A program made the translations under genes and the position numbers. Shown piece by piece: positions 1-12,805 of a stretch of DNA of 64,000 nucleotides; within the stretch, counting starts at the first letter, position 1; every line of letters begins with the position of its first letter. A model generated the notes under the pieces. It was not told the DNA's origin, did no database searches, and saw nothing but the letters and a program-made list of their open reading frames with translations. The stretch comes from Streptococcus oralis (GTDB lineage Bacteria > Bacillota > Bacilli > Lactobacillales > Streptococcaceae), in assembly GCF_016127915.1 (NCBI RefSeq), contig NZ_CP066059.1:1818001-1882000 (forward strand), in the 5' to 3' direction.

Positions 1-2
1 TG

Positions 3-110
3 ACCTCAACTTACACCGTAACCGTCTATGAAGACTCTTATGCAGACCTAGTCATTTCCCTCTGTGTCGCGATTGACTATGTGGAGATGCTGGAAAGCCA
101 ATCAAATTAA
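3..110 (+). CDS. 3' end of an unidentified protein (partial)
   Basis: An open frame enters from the left edge and gives 35 residues ending VEMLESQSN before a TAA, 20 bp ahead of alaS. The fragment is too short to show a domain. It is on the same strand as alaS and no terminator separates them, so the two may be cotranscribed. Function not recognised. Confidence 0.55.
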   Translation, partial: TSTYTVTVYEDSYADLVISLCVAIDYVEMLESQSN

Positions 111-130
111 ACAAGTAATAAGGAGATATT

Positions 131-2749
131 ATGAAACAACTATCTAGTGCTCAAGTTCGCCAAATGTGGCTTGATTTCTGGGCAAGCAAAGGACACTCTG
201 TAGAACCATCAGTCAGCTTGGTTCCTGTAAATGACCCAACTCTTTTGTGGATTAACTCTGGGGTAGCAACCCTTAAGAAATACTTTGACGGAACCATTAT
301 CCCTGAAAACCCACGTATTACCAATGCGCAGAAAGCTATCCGTACCAATGACATCGAAAATGTCGGAAAAACAGCTCGCCACCATACTATGTTTGAAATG
401 TTGGGGAACTTCTCTATCGGGGATTACTTTCGTGACGAAGCCATCACTTGGGCTTATGAGCTTTTGACCAGCCCAGAATGGTTTGATTTTCCTGCTGAAA
501 AACTGTACATGACCTACTATCCAGACGATAAGGATTCTTATAACCGCTGGATTGAAGTAGGAGTGGACCCAAGCCACTTGATCCCAATCGAAGACAACTT
601 CTGGGAAATCGGTGCTGGACCTTCTGGACCTGATACAGAAATCTTCTTTGACCGTGGAGAAGCATTTGACCCAGAAAATATTGGTATTCGTCTGCTTGCA
701 GAAGATATCGAAAACGACCGTTACATCGAAATCTGGAATATCGTTTTGTCACAATTTAACGCTGATCCTGCTGTTCCTCGTAGCGAATACAAAGAATTGC
801 CACACAAGAACATTGATACGGGCGCTGGTTTGGAACGTTTGGTGGCGGTTATCCAAGGAGCTAAGACCAACTTTGAAACAGACCTCTTCATGCCAATCAT
901 CCGTGAAGTTGAGAAATTGTCTGGTAAGGTTTATGACCAAGATGGCGACAATATGAGCTTTAAGGTTATCGCTGACCACATCCGTTCCCTTTCATTTGCT
1001 ATCGGTGATGGTGCCCTTCCAGGAAACGAAGGTCGTGGTTATGTTCTTCGTCGTTTGCTCCGTCGTGCTTCCATGCACGGTCAAAAACTGGGCATCAACG
1101 AGCCTTTCCTTTACAAACTCGTTCCAACTGTTGGAAAAATCATGGAAAGCTATTACCCAGAAGTGCTTGAAAAACGTGACTTTATCGAAAAAATCATCAA
1201 GAGCGAAGAAGAGTCATTTGCCCGTACCCTTCACTCAGGTCAACACTTTGCAGAAACCATTGTAGCTGATTTGAAAGAAAAAGGCCAAACGGTTATTGCT
1301 GGTCAAGATGTCTTCAAACTCTACGACACTTACGGATTCCCAGTGGAGTTGACAGAAGAAATCGCTGAAGAAGCAGGGATGACTGTCGACCGTGAAGGAT
1401 TTGAAGCAGCCATGAAAGAGCAGCAAGAACGTGCGCGTGCGTCAGCTGTCAAAGGTGGTTCAATGGGAATGCAAAATGAAACCCTTCAAAACATTACAGT
1501 GGAAAGTGTCTTCAACTACAATGCCAGCCAATTGCCTTCTAAGTTGGTGGCTATCGTAGCGGACAATGCTGAAGTAGAAGCTGTTTCAGAAGGAACTGCC
1601 TCTCTCATCTTTGCAGAGACTCCATTCTACGCTGAAATGGGTGGACAGGTAGCTGACCACGGTCAAATCTTGGATGCAGCAGGGAACCTTGTAGCGACTG
1701 TAACGGACGTGCAAAAAGCACCAAACGGACAAGCTCTTCATACTGTCGAAGTTCTTGCACCACTTGCTTTGAATCAAGAATACACCTTGGCCATCGACAG
1801 CAATCGTCGTCACCGTGTCATGAAAAACCACACTGCGACTCACTTGCTTCACGCTGCCCTTCACAATATCCTTGGTCACCATGCGACACAAGCAGGATCT
1901 CTGAACGAAGTTGAATTCCTTCGCTTTGACTTTACGCACTTCCAAGCCGTAACTCCTGAAGAATTGCGCGCCATTGAACAGCAAGTTAATGAGAAAATTT
2001 GGGAAGCAATTGCTGTAGAAACTGTTGAAACAGATATTGATACTGCCAAGGAAATGGGAGCGATGGCCCTCTTTGGTGAGAAATACGGAAAAGAAGTCCG
2101 TGTTGTTACAATCGGTGACTACTCTATCGAGCTTTGTGGTGGTACCCACGTTGGCAACACTTCTGAGATTGGCCTCTTCAAGATTGTCAAAGAAGAAGGG
2201 ATTGGTTCAGGAACTCGCCGTATCTTGGCGGTAACTGGTAAGGAAGCCTTTGAAGCCTACCGTGAACAAGAAGACGCTCTTAAAGCTGTTGCAGCAACCT
2301 TGAAAGCACCTCAACTCAAGGAAGTGCCTCACAAGGTTGAAGGTCTTCAAGAGCAACTCCGTCAATTGCAAAAAGAAAATGCAGAATTGAAGGAAAAAGC
2401 CGCAGCCGCAGCCGCAGGTGATGTCTTCAAGAATGTTCAAGAAGCAAACGGACACCGTTACATTGCGAGTCAAGTTTCTGTATCAGATGCAGGTGCTCTT
2501 CGTACCTTTGCGGATAACTGGAAACAAAAAGACTACTCTGACGTGGTTGTCCTAGTTGCAGCAATTGGTGGCAAGGTGAACGTTCTAGTAGCTAGCAAGA
2601 CAAAAGATGTGCATGCAGGAAACCTGATCAAAGAATTGGCTCCAATCGTTGATGGACGTGGTGGTGGTAAACCAGACATGGCCATGGCAGGAGGAAGCAA
2701 CCAAGCTAAAATCCAAGAATTGTTGGATGCAGTAGCAGGTAAATTGTAA
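131..2749 (+). CDS. alaS: alanyl-tRNA synthetase
   Basis: Charges tRNA-Ala with alanine in the cytoplasm. The 872-residue product has the usual AlaRS length and layout. The class II catalytic core is at the N terminus ([11 protein letters not shown], with [11 protein letters not shown] and [12 protein letters not shown] motif 2). The editing domain carries the HxxxH zinc motif [11 protein letters not shown] near residue 565 and CGGTH near 670. The C-terminal part has a coiled coil and a DHHA1 domain ending in [14 protein letters not shown]. An AAGGAG site lies 6 bp before the ATG. No T-box leader (no AGGGTGGNACC-like element) is visible in the short upstream stretch. A terminator follows. Confidence 0.98.
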   Translation: MKQLSSAQVRQMWLDFWASKGHSVEPSVSLVPVNDPTLLWINSGVATLKKYFDGTIIPENPRITNAQKAIRTNDIENVGKTARHHTMFEMLGNFSIGDYFRDEAITWAYELLTSPEWFDFPAEKLYMTYYPDDKDSYNRWIEVGVDPSHLIPIEDNFWEIGAGPSGPDTEIFFDRGEAFDPENIGIRLLAEDIENDRYIEIWNIVLSQFNADPAVPRSEYKELPHKNIDTGAGLERLVAVIQGAKTNFETDLFMPIIREVEKLSGKVYDQDGDNMSFKVIADHIRSLSFAIGDGALPGNEGRGYVLRRLLRRASMHGQKLGINEPFLYKLVPTVGKIMESYYPEVLEKRDFIEKIIKSEEESFARTLHSGQHFAETIVADLKEKGQTVIAGQDVFKLYDTYGFPVELTEEIAEEAGMTVDREGFEAAMKEQQERARASAVKGGSMGMQNETLQNITVESVFNYNASQLPSKLVAIVADNAEVEAVSEGTASLIFAETPFYAEMGGQVADHGQILDAAGNLVATVTDVQKAPNGQALHTVEVLAPLALNQEYTLAIDSNRRHRVMKNHTATHLLHAALHNILGHHATQAGSLNEVEFLRFDFTHFQAVTPEELRAIEQQVNEKIWEAIAVETVETDIDTAKEMGAMALFGEKYGKEVRVVTIGDYSIELCGGTHVGNTSEIGLFKIVKEEGIGSGTRRILAVTGKEAFEAYREQEDALKAVAATLKAPQLKEVPHKVEGLQEQLRQLQKENAELKEKAAAAAAGDVFKNVQEANGHRYIASQVSVSDAGALRTFADNWKQKDYSDVVVLVAAIGGKVNVLVASKTKDVHAGNLIKELAPIVDGRGGGKPDMAMAGGSNQAKIQELLDAVAGKL

Positions 2750-2757
2750 GACAATAA

Positions 2758-2785
2758 AGATCTATCCATTTGGGTAGGTCTTTTT
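2758..2785 (+). terminator. Rho-independent terminator of alaS
   Basis: A 10-bp stem with two G-T pairs (AGATCTATCC / GGGTAGGTCT), a 4-nt loop and a T run, starting 8 bp after the alaS stop. Confidence 0.8.
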
Positions 2786-2793
2786 GTGCATAC

Positions 2794-2822
2794 AAAAAAG
2801 CCAAACCCGGTTGGATCTGGCT
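2794..2822 (-). terminator. terminator of the alpha-amylase gene
   Basis: Read on the minus strand, AAGCCA pairs with TGGCTT around an AACC/GGGTT inner stem, followed by a T6 run. It lies just beyond the amylase stop codon, facing the alaS terminator. Confidence 0.75.
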
Positions 2823-2836
2823 TGTACCTGATAGGT

Positions 2837-4285
2837 TTATTTTGCTGCCCAGACACTGACTGAACCCGCTGCTACTGGAAATTCTCCATAACCTTCAGCA
2901 TTGATTGTAACTTGTGCTGGGTGATTTTTAAGGAGGTCAACAAAGGTATGGTCAGCCCATTCTTGCCCGACAAACATAGATTTGCTGTTTTCTTGGTCAT
3001 TGGAGATAAGGACAGCGATTGGGGATTGATGTTCAGCACCTGAACGAACCCAACCGATACAGTTAGCATCGTCAAAGTAGTCTGTTTGCTCTCCATAGGC
3101 CAAGTCTTTTCGGATGGCTAGGAGACGGTCAAGAACTTCTCTGAAATCTTGTTGAGCAAATTGCCCTGAAATACCGTAATAATCTCCGTAAAAGACACAT
3201 GGAAGCCCATCTTGGCGTAATAGAATAAGGGCATAGGCTGCTGGCTTGAACCATTCTTCAACAGTAGACTCAAGGGCTTGTCCTCGTTGAGTATCATGGT
3301 TGTCAACGAAAGTGACAGCCTTGTCAGGCTTGAGTTCAACCAAGCTATCAGTAAAGATAGTACGAAGGTCGTAGCTTGCTCCAGCCTGACTAGCTTCAAA
3401 GAGGTTTTGGTGGAGGCGAACATCGACAAGGTCAAAACGTTCTTCTGTTTTCTCAAGATAGTCTAGATTGGCTTCCTTGTCTGGATTCCAAAATTCCCCA
3501 AAAACATAGAAATCTTGACCGTATTTTTCCTTCATATCACGGATGAAATTGCCCATAAAGAAGGAGTCGATGTGCTTAACGGCATCCAAGCGGAAACCTG
3601 CCACTCCAGTCGTTTCCATGAACCAGTCAGCCCAGTCATAGATATTTTGGATGACTTCAGGATGCTTAAAGTCCAGGTCAGCATACATGAGGTAGTCGTA
3701 GTTGCCGTTTTCGTTATCGACCAATTCCTCATTTGCCCAGCCTTTGTTGTCTCCCTGGATCAGGTAAATGCCAGATTTACGGCGCTTGGCATCGTAGTCT
3801 GTACCTGTGAAGTGGTACCAGTGCCAGTGGAAGTCATTGTAGATATCTTGGCGGCCATCGAAAGTAAAGTGAGTCCAGCCATTGATAGTAAAGGGTTCGC
3901 TTAGTTGAACAGTACGATCCTCAGGATCCACTTCAATAACCTGAAAGGCTTCCATATGATCGGCAGCAGCCTTGTGATTGAGCACCACATCAGCCATAGG
4001 TTGAATTCCCTGTGCCTTTAGGGATTGAATGGCTTGAAGATAGTCTTCTTTAACCCCATACTTGGTACGGACAGTTCCTTTTTGGTGAAATTCGCCTAGG
4101 TCAAAAAGATCGTAAACACCATAGCCTACATCTTTTTCGTTGGTTGCCTTGAAGGCAGGTGGCATCCAGATATGGCTGATACCAAGGCTTGCTAGGTGCT
4201 CTGCGTCATTTGTTAGTCGAGCCCAGTGCTGGCCGTCATGAGGCAGATACCATTCAAAGTATTGCATAAGTGTCTGATTTTGCAT
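2837..4285 (-). CDS. cytoplasmic alpha-amylase (GH13)
   Basis: Hydrolyses alpha-1,4 glucans or maltodextrins inside the cell; there is no signal peptide. The 482-residue product shows the GH13 conserved regions in order: DVVLNHK (region I), GFRLDAVKH (region II, nucleophile Asp), FGEFW (region III, acid/base Glu) and FVDNHDTQ (region IV). Length and the start MQNQTLMQYFEWYLP match the bacterial liquefying-type cytosolic enzymes. The gene is convergent with alaS and has its own promoter overlapped by a MalR/CcpA-type operator. It is therefore probably repressed without maltose or under catabolite repression. The RBS is AGAGGAA, 6 bp before the ATG. Confidence 0.95.
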   Translation of the reverse strand: MQNQTLMQYFEWYLPHDGQHWARLTNDAEHLASLGISHIWMPPAFKATNEKDVGYGVYDLFDLGEFHQKGTVRTKYGVKEDYLQAIQSLKAQGIQPMADVVLNHKAAADHMEAFQVIEVDPEDRTVQLSEPFTINGWTHFTFDGRQDIYNDFHWHWYHFTGTDYDAKRRKSGIYLIQGDNKGWANEELVDNENGNYDYLMYADLDFKHPEVIQNIYDWADWFMETTGVAGFRLDAVKHIDSFFMGNFIRDMKEKYGQDFYVFGEFWNPDKEANLDYLEKTEERFDLVDVRLHQNLFEASQAGASYDLRTIFTDSLVELKPDKAVTFVDNHDTQRGQALESTVEEWFKPAAYALILLRQDGLPCVFYGDYYGISGQFAQQDFREVLDRLLAIRKDLAYGEQTDYFDDANCIGWVRSGAEHQSPIAVLISNDQENSKSMFVGQEWADHTFVDLLKNHPAQVTINAEGYGEFPVAAGSVSVWAAK

Positions 4286-4318
4286 TGTTTTTCCTCTTGC
4301 TTATCAATGTTGTGTTTT

Positions 4319-4347
4319 ATTCTACCATAAAGTTTAGAACTAGGCAA
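4319..4347 (-). promoter_or_regulatory. alpha-amylase promoter
   Basis: On the minus strand TTGCCT (4342-4347), a 17-bp spacer and TAGAAT (4319-4324), with TGG just upstream giving an extended -10. Confidence 0.75.
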
Positions 4348-4357
4348 ACGTTTGCGC
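4343..4357. promoter_or_regulatory. LacI-family operator (MalR-like or cre)
   Basis: A perfect 12-bp palindrome GCAAACGTTTGC (4344-4355) overlaps the amylase -35. It closely resembles the reported pneumococcal MalR operator CGCAAACGTTTGCGT. CcpA cre sites are similar, so the choice between MalR and CcpA is inference. Confidence 0.75.
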
Positions 4358-4521
4358 AAGATTCTATACTCATTTCTGAAATTGTCTATTTTTAGCGCGT
4401 GGAAACTCTCCTTCCACTACAAGGGAGAGAATATCTTGGCGAGAAAGTAAATGGAATAAACTTATTTTAATAAAAATGACACTCAGTAAACTAAAGTACA
4501 ACTGGTTAAACGGTTTCTTTT

Positions 4522-4550
4522 TTGAGAATTGTCACAAAATTTGCTATAAT
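4522..4550 (+). promoter_or_regulatory. promoter of the rRNA methyltransferase gene, giving a near-leaderless mRNA
   Basis: TTGAGA (4522-4527), a 17-bp spacer and TATAAT (4545-4550). The expected transcription start (7-8 bp downstream) falls on or next to the A of the ATG at 4558. Confidence 0.8.
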
Positions 4551-4557
4551 AGTAGCT

Positions 4558-5721
4558 ATGAATAGAATTAGGGTCAGCAGACGTGTTGAAAAAAAGCTAG
4601 CTAAGGGTCTAGTTCTTTTGGAAGCAAGTGATTTAACAGATATTGAACTGACAGATCAGGCAGTAGAAGTTCTTAGTCAAGACGGGAAGTTTTTAGGGAG
4701 TGCCTATCTTTCCCAGCAGAACAAGGGAATCGGTTGGTTCATCAGTAAGGAAAAGGTTCGTTTCAATCAAGCCTTTTTTGAGATTCTGTTTCGTAAGGCC
4801 AAGGAAGCCAGAAAGCCTTATTATCAAGATGACTTGACTACTGCCTTTCGCCTTTTTAACCAAGAGGGGGATGGTTTTGGTGGTCTGACTATTGATCTCT
4901 ATGGAGATTATGCTGTATTTTCTTGGTACAACTCCTTTGTTTACCAGATTCGTGAGCTGATCGTAAAGGCTTTTAAAGAAGTTTTTCCTGAGGTCTTGGG
5001 GGCTTATGAGAAGATTCGTTTTAAAGGTCTAGACTACGAGTCTGCCCATGTTTATGGTGAGGAAGCGCTAGATGATTTTACTGTTCTTGAGAATGGCGTG
5101 CTCTATCAAGTCTTTATGAATGATGGCTTGATGACAGGGATTTTCCTAGACCAGCATGAGGTTCGAGGGAGTCTGGTAGACGGTCTAGCAATGAGCAAAT
5201 CCTTGCTCAATATGTTTTCCTATACGGCTGCCTTTTCTGTTGCTGCAGCTATGGGAGGCGCTAGTGAGACGACTTCTGTCGATTTGGCCAAACGGTCCAG
5301 AGAGCTGTCAGAAGCTCATTTTCAGGCAAATGGACTCAGCACGGACAATCATCGTTTTATCGTCATGGATGTCTTTGAGTACTTCAAGTATGCCAAGAGA
5401 AAAGGCTTGACCTATGATGTGATTGTTCTTGATCCGCCGAGCTTTGCCCGCAATAAAAAACAAACATTCTCTGTAGCTAAGGACTATCACAAGTTGATTT
5501 CCCAGAGTCTAGAGATTTTAAATCCGGGAGGCATTATCATTGCCAGTACCAATGCTGCCAATGTTTCCCGCCAGAAATTCACAGAACAAATTGATAAAGG
5601 TTTTGCAGGAAGAAGATATCAGGTCTTAAACCAATATGGTCTTCCAGCTGACTTTGCCTATAATAAAAAAGATGAAAGCAGTAATTACCTCAAGGTGATT
5701 AGTATGAAGGTTAGTAAATGA
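4558..5721 (+). CDS. class I SAM-dependent rRNA methyltransferase (RlmI/RlmK-like)
   Basis: Likely methylates a cytosine in 23S rRNA. An N-terminal PUA-like domain (about residues 1-75, start [17 protein letters not shown]) precedes a Rossmann methyltransferase with [18 protein letters not shown] (SAM motif I) and [12 protein letters not shown] (catalytic DPPSF). The product is 387 aa. A longer reading from TTG 4522 is unlikely because that TTG lies in the -35 box. The ATG at 4558 is only 7 bp after the -10 and has no Shine-Dalgarno, so translation is probably leaderless. Its stop overlaps aroD by 4 bp (ATGA), so it may lead the aro operon and drive its transcription. Confidence 0.9.
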   Translation: MNRIRVSRRVEKKLAKGLVLLEASDLTDIELTDQAVEVLSQDGKFLGSAYLSQQNKGIGWFISKEKVRFNQAFFEILFRKAKEARKPYYQDDLTTAFRLFNQEGDGFGGLTIDLYGDYAVFSWYNSFVYQIRELIVKAFKEVFPEVLGAYEKIRFKGLDYESAHVYGEEALDDFTVLENGVLYQVFMNDGLMTGIFLDQHEVRGSLVDGLAMSKSLLNMFSYTAAFSVAAAMGGASETTSVDLAKRSRELSEAHFQANGLSTDNHRFIVMDVFEYFKYAKRKGLTYDVIVLDPPSFARNKKQTFSVAKDYHKLISQSLEILNPGGIIIASTNAANVSRQKFTEQIDKGFAGRRYQVLNQYGLPADFAYNKKDESSNYLKVISMKVSK

Positions 5722-6395
5722 AATTAGTCGTCTCAGTAATGCCAAGAAGTTTAGAAGAAGCGCAAGAACTGGATGCTACTAGGTATGAAGATGCCGATAT
5801 CATTGAGTGGCGTGCGGACTTTCTTACAAAGGACGCTATTTTACAGGTAGCACCCGCTATCTTTGAGAAATTTGCAGGACGCGAACTTGTCTTTACCCTT
5901 CGAACCCGCGCTGAGGGAGGAGAAATCGAACTTTCCTCAGAAGAGTATGTTCAAATCATTAAGGAAGTTACTCAGCTTTATCAGCCGGATTATGTAGATT
6001 TTGAGTATTTCAGCTACAAGGACGTTTTTGAGGAAATGTTGGATTTTCCAAATCTCGTATTGAGTTATCATAATTTCCAGGAGACACCTGAAAACATGAT
6101 GGAGATTTTGTCTGAGTTAACCAGTCTCTCTCCCAAAGTGGTCAAGGTATCAGTTATGGCCCATACGGAGCAAGATGTTTTAGACCTGATGAATTACACT
6201 CGAGGATTTAAAACACTCAACCCTGAGCAAGAGTACGTGACCATTTCCATGGGGAAAATGGGCAAGGTATCACGTATTACTTCAGATGTGACGGGTTCAA
6301 GTTGGTCATTTGCTAGTCTGGATGAAGCGAGTGCCCCAGGTCAGATTTCGCTATCAAACATGAAGAAAATCAGGGAGATTTTGGATGAAGCTTGA
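5718..6395 (+). CDS. aroD: 3-dehydroquinate dehydratase, type I
   Basis: Third step of the shikimate pathway: 3-dehydroquinate to 3-dehydroshikimate. The 225-residue product has the type I signature, with a catalytic His in [11 protein letters not shown] (about residue 118) and the Schiff-base Lys in VVKVSVMAH (about residue 141). The 4-bp ATGA overlap with the methyltransferase gene and 11-bp overlap with aroE point to translational coupling. No separate promoter is visible. Confidence 0.97.
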   Translation: MKLVVSVMPRSLEEAQELDATRYEDADIIEWRADFLTKDAILQVAPAIFEKFAGRELVFTLRTRAEGGEIELSSEEYVQIIKEVTQLYQPDYVDFEYFSYKDVFEEMLDFPNLVLSYHNFQETPENMMEILSELTSLSPKVVKVSVMAHTEQDVLDLMNYTRGFKTLNPEQEYVTISMGKMGKVSRITSDVTGSSWSFASLDEASAPGQISLSNMKKIREILDEA

Positions 6396-7239
6396 TGGCT
6401 ATACGCGTTTAGCTGCAGTTGTTGCCAATCCCATTAAACACTCTATTTCACCCTTCATCCACAATAGAGCCTTTGAGGCGACAGCTATTAATGGTGCCTA
6501 TGTAGCTTGGGAGATTGAAGCGGGTGATTTGGCAGAAACAGTCGCCAATATTCGCCGTTACCAGATGTTTGGCATCAACCTGTCTATGCCTTACAAGGAG
6601 CAAGTGATTCCTTATCTGGATGAGTTGAGTGATGAGGCTCGTTTGATTGGGGCGGTCAACACAGTTGTTAATCAAGACGGAACGTTAATTGGATATAATA
6701 CAGATGGCAAGGGATTTTTTAAGAGCTTGCCTTCTTTTACAATCTCGGATAAGAAAATGACCATTCTGGGCGCAGGTGGTGCGGCCAAATCAATCTTGGC
6801 ACAAGCCATTTTGGATGGCGTCAGTCAAATTTCAGTCTTTGTTCGTTCAGTTTCTATGGAAAAAACAAGACCTTACCTAGATAAGTTGCAGGACCAAACA
6901 GGATTTAAAGTGGACTTGTATGCTTTAGAAGATCTTTCTGAACTCCAATCAAGGATTGCCGAGTCGGACTTGCTCGTCAATGCGACCAGTGTAGGGATGG
7001 ATGGCAAATCATCCCCAGTTCCTGAAAGCATAGTCTTACCAGAGGCTCTCTTGGTGGCAGATATCATTTACCAACCCTTTGAGACGCCATTTTTGAATTG
7101 GGCTAGAAGTCAGGGCAATCCAGCCGTCAATGGCCTGGGGATGTTGCTCTATCAAGCTGCTGAAGCTTTTCAACTGTGGACAGGTAAAGAAATGCCGACA
7201 GATGAGATTTGGCAGTCCTTAACAGAAAAATATAAATAG
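6385..7239 (+). CDS. aroE: shikimate dehydrogenase
   Basis: Reduces 3-dehydroshikimate to shikimate with NADPH. The 284-residue product has the substrate-site motif [13 protein letters not shown] at the N terminus, the catalytic Lys in [18 protein letters not shown], the NADP-binding GAGGAAKSI near residue 131, and the C-terminal [13 protein letters not shown]. The start overlaps the end of aroD by 11 bp. Confidence 0.98.
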   Translation: MKLDGYTRLAAVVANPIKHSISPFIHNRAFEATAINGAYVAWEIEAGDLAETVANIRRYQMFGINLSMPYKEQVIPYLDELSDEARLIGAVNTVVNQDGTLIGYNTDGKGFFKSLPSFTISDKKMTILGAGGAAKSILAQAILDGVSQISVFVRSVSMEKTRPYLDKLQDQTGFKVDLYALEDLSELQSRIAESDLLVNATSVGMDGKSSPVPESIVLPEALLVADIIYQPFETPFLNWARSQGNPAVNGLGMLLYQAAEAFQLWTGKEMPTDEIWQSLTEKYK

Positions 7240-7257
7240 TGAAAAGGAGACCCTACT

Positions 7258-8325
7258 ATGAAAATCAGAATCGATATTCCGCATCATCCTTATGATATTC
7301 AGATTGAAAAAGGTTGTCTGGCTCAGGCTGGTCAATGGTTGCGAGAATTCTGGCAACCACAAAAAGTGGTTATCGTAACCGACAACCATGTAGCTTCTCT
7401 CTATGCAGAGAAGGTTAAACTCAGCCTAGAAGATGCTGGTTTTCAGGTAGCTGTTTTTGACTTTTTAGAAGGCGAAGAACGAAAAAATTTAACCACTGTT
7501 CAGAAGGTCTATGAATTTCTAGTTAAGCAAGGTTTAACTCGTAGCGATGGAATCGTGGCTCTAGGTGGTGGTGTCGTTGGGGACCTGGCTGGTTTCGTAA
7601 CCTCTACCTATATGCGGGGGATTCACTTTGTTCAGATTCCGACTAGTTTGACTGCTCAGGTTGATTCTTCTATCGGCGGAAAGACGGGTGTCAATACTCC
7701 TTTTGCTAAGAATATGGTGGGGACCTTTGCCCAACCGGATGGGGTTCTGATTGACCCGCTTGTCCTTGAAACTCTTGGGAGAAGAGAGCTGATTGAAGGA
7801 ATGGGGGAGGTCATCAAGTATGGCTTGATTGAGGATCCAGAACTGTGGGCTCTCTTGACGGAGCTAGATGGTTCTGTAGAGAGTATTCTGGAACATGCAG
7901 AGACTTTGATTGAACATTCTTGTCAGGTTAAGCGCAAGATGGTGGTTGAGGATGAGTTGGACAATGGTGTTCGCCTTTACCTCAATTTTGGGCACACTAT
8001 TGGCCATGCTATTGAAGCGACTGCCGGTTATGGCAAAGTCATGCATGGTGAGGCTGTGGCCATGGGAATGGTGCAGATTGCCAAGGTTGCTGAGGGAAAA
8101 GGCCTCATGTCAGAAGGAATAACCCAGTCCATTACAGAGATGTGTCAGAAATTTGGACTACCTGTTGACTATGAAAACTGGGATGTTGACAAGCTTTATC
8201 AAGCTTTGACTCATGACAAGAAAGCGCGTGGCAATACCTTGAAATTGGTCTTGGTACCAGAGCTTGGTTCAGCGACCATTCACCCAGTTTCTCTGGAAGA
8301 GATGAAAGACTACTTGGTAAAATAA
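7258..8325 (+). CDS. aroB: 3-dehydroquinate synthase
   Basis: Second shikimate step: DAHP to 3-dehydroquinate, dependent on NAD and a divalent metal. The 355-residue product has [15 protein letters not shown] (NAD/phosphate binding), [14 protein letters not shown], and metal-ligand motifs including GHTIGHAIE and MHGEAV. It follows aroE by 18 bp with an AAGGAG RBS. Confidence 0.98.
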   Translation: MKIRIDIPHHPYDIQIEKGCLAQAGQWLREFWQPQKVVIVTDNHVASLYAEKVKLSLEDAGFQVAVFDFLEGEERKNLTTVQKVYEFLVKQGLTRSDGIVALGGGVVGDLAGFVTSTYMRGIHFVQIPTSLTAQVDSSIGGKTGVNTPFAKNMVGTFAQPDGVLIDPLVLETLGRRELIEGMGEVIKYGLIEDPELWALLTELDGSVESILEHAETLIEHSCQVKRKMVVEDELDNGVRLYLNFGHTIGHAIEATAGYGKVMHGEAVAMGMVQIAKVAEGKGLMSEGITQSITEMCQKFGLPVDYENWDVDKLYQALTHDKKARGNTLKLVLVPELGSATIHPVSLEEMKDYLVK

Positions 8326-8334
8326 GGAGAGTGT

Positions 8335-9501
8335 ATGAGATATTTAACTGCAGGAGAATCACACGGACCCCGTCTGACAGCTATTATCGAGGGAATTCCC
8401 GCTGGACTTCCTTTGACAGCTGAGGATATTAATGGAGACCTTAAACGCCGTCAGGGTGGCTACGGTCGTGGTGGCCGTATGAAGATTGAGAGTGACCAGG
8501 TTGTCTTTACTTCGGGAGTTCGTCACGGGAAAACGACAGGGGCTCCCATTACCATGGATGTCATCAACAAAGACCACCAAAAATGGCTGGACATCATGTC
8601 TGCAGAAGACATCGAAGACCGTCTCAAAAGCAAGCGAAAAATCACTCATCCTCGTCCAGGTCACGCCGACTTGGTAGGGGGGATCAAGTATCGTTTTGAT
8701 GATTTACGAAATTCTTTGGAACGTTCATCAGCTCGTGAAACCACCATGCGAGTAGCAGTTGGAGCAGTAGCCAAACGTCTCTTAACTGAACTGGATATGG
8801 AGATTGCTAATCATGTCGTGGTCTTTGGTGGCAAGGAAATCGATGTTCCTGAAAATCTAACAGTCGCTGAGATTAAGGAACGAGCTGCTCAGTCTGAAGT
8901 TTCTATTGTCAACCAAGAACGAGAACAAGAAATCAAGGACTATATTGACCAAATCAAACGTGACGGTGATACCATTGGTGGGGTTGTGGAGACAGTCGTC
9001 GGAGGCGTTCCAGTTGGCCTTGGATCCTATGTTCAATGGGACAGAAAATTGGATGCGCGATTGGCCCAAGCAGTTGTCTCTATCAATGCCTTTAAAGGGG
9101 TGGAATTTGGTCTCGGCTTTGAAGCTGGTTACCGCAAAGGCAGCCAGGTTATGGATGAAATTCTCTGGTCTAAAGAAGACGGCTATACTCGCCGTACCAA
9201 TAATCTGGGTGGTTTCGAAGGTGGTATGACCAATGGGCAACCGATTGTTGTTCGTGGTGTTATGAAACCCATTCCTACTCTTTACAAACCATTGATGAGT
9301 GTGGATATCGAAACCCACGAACCTTACAAGGCAACCGTGGAGAGAAGTGATCCGACCGCTCTGCCAGCAGCTGGGGTAGTCATGGAAGCTGTTGTAGCAA
9401 CGGTTCTGGCACAAGAAATCCTTGAAAAATTCTCATCAGATAATCTTGAAGAATTAAAAGAGGCAGTTGCCAAGCACCGAGACTATACAAAGAACTATTA
9501 A
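8335..9501 (+). CDS. aroC: chorismate synthase
   Basis: Makes chorismate from EPSP using reduced FMN. The 388-residue product has [14 protein letters not shown] (signature 1), HPRPGHADL and RSSARET. It starts 9 bp after aroB with an AAGGAG site. No DAHP synthase (aroF/aroG) gene is present in the window, so the first step must be encoded elsewhere. Confidence 0.98.
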   Translation: MRYLTAGESHGPRLTAIIEGIPAGLPLTAEDINGDLKRRQGGYGRGGRMKIESDQVVFTSGVRHGKTTGAPITMDVINKDHQKWLDIMSAEDIEDRLKSKRKITHPRPGHADLVGGIKYRFDDLRNSLERSSARETTMRVAVGAVAKRLLTELDMEIANHVVVFGGKEIDVPENLTVAEIKERAAQSEVSIVNQEREQEIKDYIDQIKRDGDTIGGVVETVVGGVPVGLGSYVQWDRKLDARLAQAVVSINAFKGVEFGLGFEAGYRKGSQVMDEILWSKEDGYTRRTNNLGGFEGGMTNGQPIVVRGVMKPIPTLYKPLMSVDIETHEPYKATVERSDPTALPAAGVVMEAVVATVLAQEILEKFSSDNLEELKEAVAKHRDYTKNY

Positions 9502-9510
9502 GGAGTCCTT

Positions 9511-10614
9511 ATGGCAAAAACCATCTATATCGCAGGTCTCGGTTTGATTGGTGCTTCAATGGCACTCGGTATCAAGCGCGATCATCCTGATTATGAAATT
9601 CTAGGTTATAATCGCAGTCAGGCTTCGAGAGACATTGCCTTGGAGCGAGGAATGATAGACCGTGCGACAGATGATTTTGCCAGTTTCGCTCCCCTAGCAG
9701 ATGTCATCATCTTGACCTTGCCAATCAAACAGACCATTGCTTTTATTAAGGAGCTAGCAGATTTAGACTTGAAAGAAGGCGTCATTATCTCGGATGCCGG
9801 CTCGACCAAGTCAGCCATTGTGGATGCGGCGGAGAAGTATTTGACTGGCAAGCCTGTTCGCTTTATCGGGGCCCATCCCATGGCTGGTAGCCACAAGACA
9901 GGGGCTGCCTCTGCGGATGTCAATCTCTTTGAAAATGCCTACTATATCTTTACACCTTCAAGCCTAACAGGTCCTGAAACACTTGAGGAAATGAAAGCTC
10001 TTCTTTCAGGCCTTCATGCTCGTTTTATCGAGATTGATGCCAGGGAGCATGATCGGGTGACTTCTCAGATTAGCCATTTTCCTCATATTCTGGCTTCCAG
10101 CCTCATGGAGCAGACAGCAGTTTATGCTCAAGAACATGAGATGGCAAGGCGCTTTGCGGCGGGAGGATTTCGAGATATGACCCGAATTGCTGAGAGTGAG
10201 CCAGGTATGTGGACCTCCATTCTCTTGTCTAATCGTGAGACTATCCTAGATCGAATTGCGGATTTCAAGGAACGTTTGGAAGTGATTGGTCAGTCCATCA
10301 GCAATGGAGATGAAGAACAAATCTGGAATTTTTTCAATCAGGCGCGTGAGCAACGTCAGGCTATGGAAATCCATAAGCGTGGTGGTGTGGATAGCTCTTA
10401 CGACCTCTATGTTGACGTTCCTGATGAAGAAGATGTCATCCTGCGGATTTTGGAATTGCTACGTGGTACTTCCTTGGTCAACATCCATATTAACGAGGAA
10501 AACCGTGAGGATATTCACGGGATTTTACAAATTTCCTTTAAAAATGCTCAGGATTTGGAACGAGCTGAACGCTTAATTACAGAAAATACAGACTATACAG
10601 TCGTCATCAAATAA
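9511..10614 (+). CDS. tyrA: prephenate dehydrogenase with C-terminal ACT domain
   Basis: Oxidatively decarboxylates prephenate towards tyrosine. The 367-residue product starts with an NAD fold ([15 protein letters not shown]) and has [12 protein letters not shown] and SHFPHILAS, typical of TyrA. From about residue 300 an ACT-type domain ([22 protein letters not shown]) is likely to sense tyrosine. It lies 9 bp after aroC with an AAGGAG RBS. Confidence 0.96.
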   Translation: MAKTIYIAGLGLIGASMALGIKRDHPDYEILGYNRSQASRDIALERGMIDRATDDFASFAPLADVIILTLPIKQTIAFIKELADLDLKEGVIISDAGSTKSAIVDAAEKYLTGKPVRFIGAHPMAGSHKTGAASADVNLFENAYYIFTPSSLTGPETLEEMKALLSGLHARFIEIDAREHDRVTSQISHFPHILASSLMEQTAVYAQEHEMARRFAAGGFRDMTRIAESEPGMWTSILLSNRETILDRIADFKERLEVIGQSISNGDEEQIWNFFNQAREQRQAMEIHKRGGVDSSYDLYVDVPDEEDVILRILELLRGTSLVNIHINEENREDIHGILQISFKNAQDLERAERLITENTDYTVVIK

Positions 10615-10624
10615 GGAGAAAATC

Positions 10625-10963
10625 ATGTCAAATATTTACGATAGTGCAAATGAACTCAGTCGTGGATTACGCGAATTACCAGAATACAAGGCGGTTAAGG
10701 AAGCCAAAGATGCCATCCAAGCTGATGAACAAGCTAGCAAGATTTTTGCAGATTACCTTGCCTTCCAGCAAGAAATCCAAGTCATGGCTCAAACTGGACA
10801 AATGCCAGACGCCTCTTTCCAAGAAAAGATGCAGTCCTTCAGTAAGCAAATCCAAGAGAATGCTCTTTTGTCAGATTTTTTTGCCAAACAGCAACAATTG
10901 TCTATTTACCTTTCTGACATTGAAAAAATTGTCTTTGAACCTGTTTCAGAATTATTGAAATAG
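10625..10963 (+). CDS. YlbF/YmcA family protein
   Basis: A 112-residue, almost wholly helical small protein of the YlbF/DUF964 family ([38 protein letters not shown]). Bacillus members form the Y-complex that affects RNase Y; whether this one does so in Streptococcus is not shown. It ends the first aro transcription unit, 10 bp after tyrA and 15 bp before a strong terminator. Confidence 0.88.
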   Translation: MSNIYDSANELSRGLRELPEYKAVKEAKDAIQADEQASKIFADYLAFQQEIQVMAQTGQMPDASFQEKMQSFSKQIQENALLSDFFAKQQQLSIYLSDIEKIVFEPVSELLK

Positions 10964-10977
10964 TATTTTATCTGTAT

Positions 10978-11012
10978 AAAAGCCAGAAATTTCAGGAATT
11001 TCTGGCTTTTTT
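10978..11012 (+). terminator. terminator between ylbF-like gene and aroA
   Basis: A perfect long stem (AAAGCCAGAAATT / AATTTCTGGCTTT), a short loop and a T run. It separates the aroD-ylbF unit from aroA. Confidence 0.9.
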
Positions 11013-11013
11013 G

Positions 11014-12801
<1,788 letters not shown>

Positions 12802-12805
<4 letters not shown>

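Noticed and set aside
111..130. T-box riboswitch before alaS
   Set aside because: Only 20 bp separate alaS from the previous gene and no specifier or anti-terminator sequence is present.
1586..2149. 187-residue frame on the minus strand inside alaS
   Set aside because: No ribosome binding site or recognisable domain; it lies wholly within a conserved gene and is a codon-bias shadow.
4522..4557. Upstream TTG start for the methyltransferase
   Set aside because: The TTG is part of the -35 box, so it would not be transcribed.
8857..9414. 185-residue frame opposite aroC
   Set aside because: Antisense shadow of a conserved gene, with no promoter or domain.
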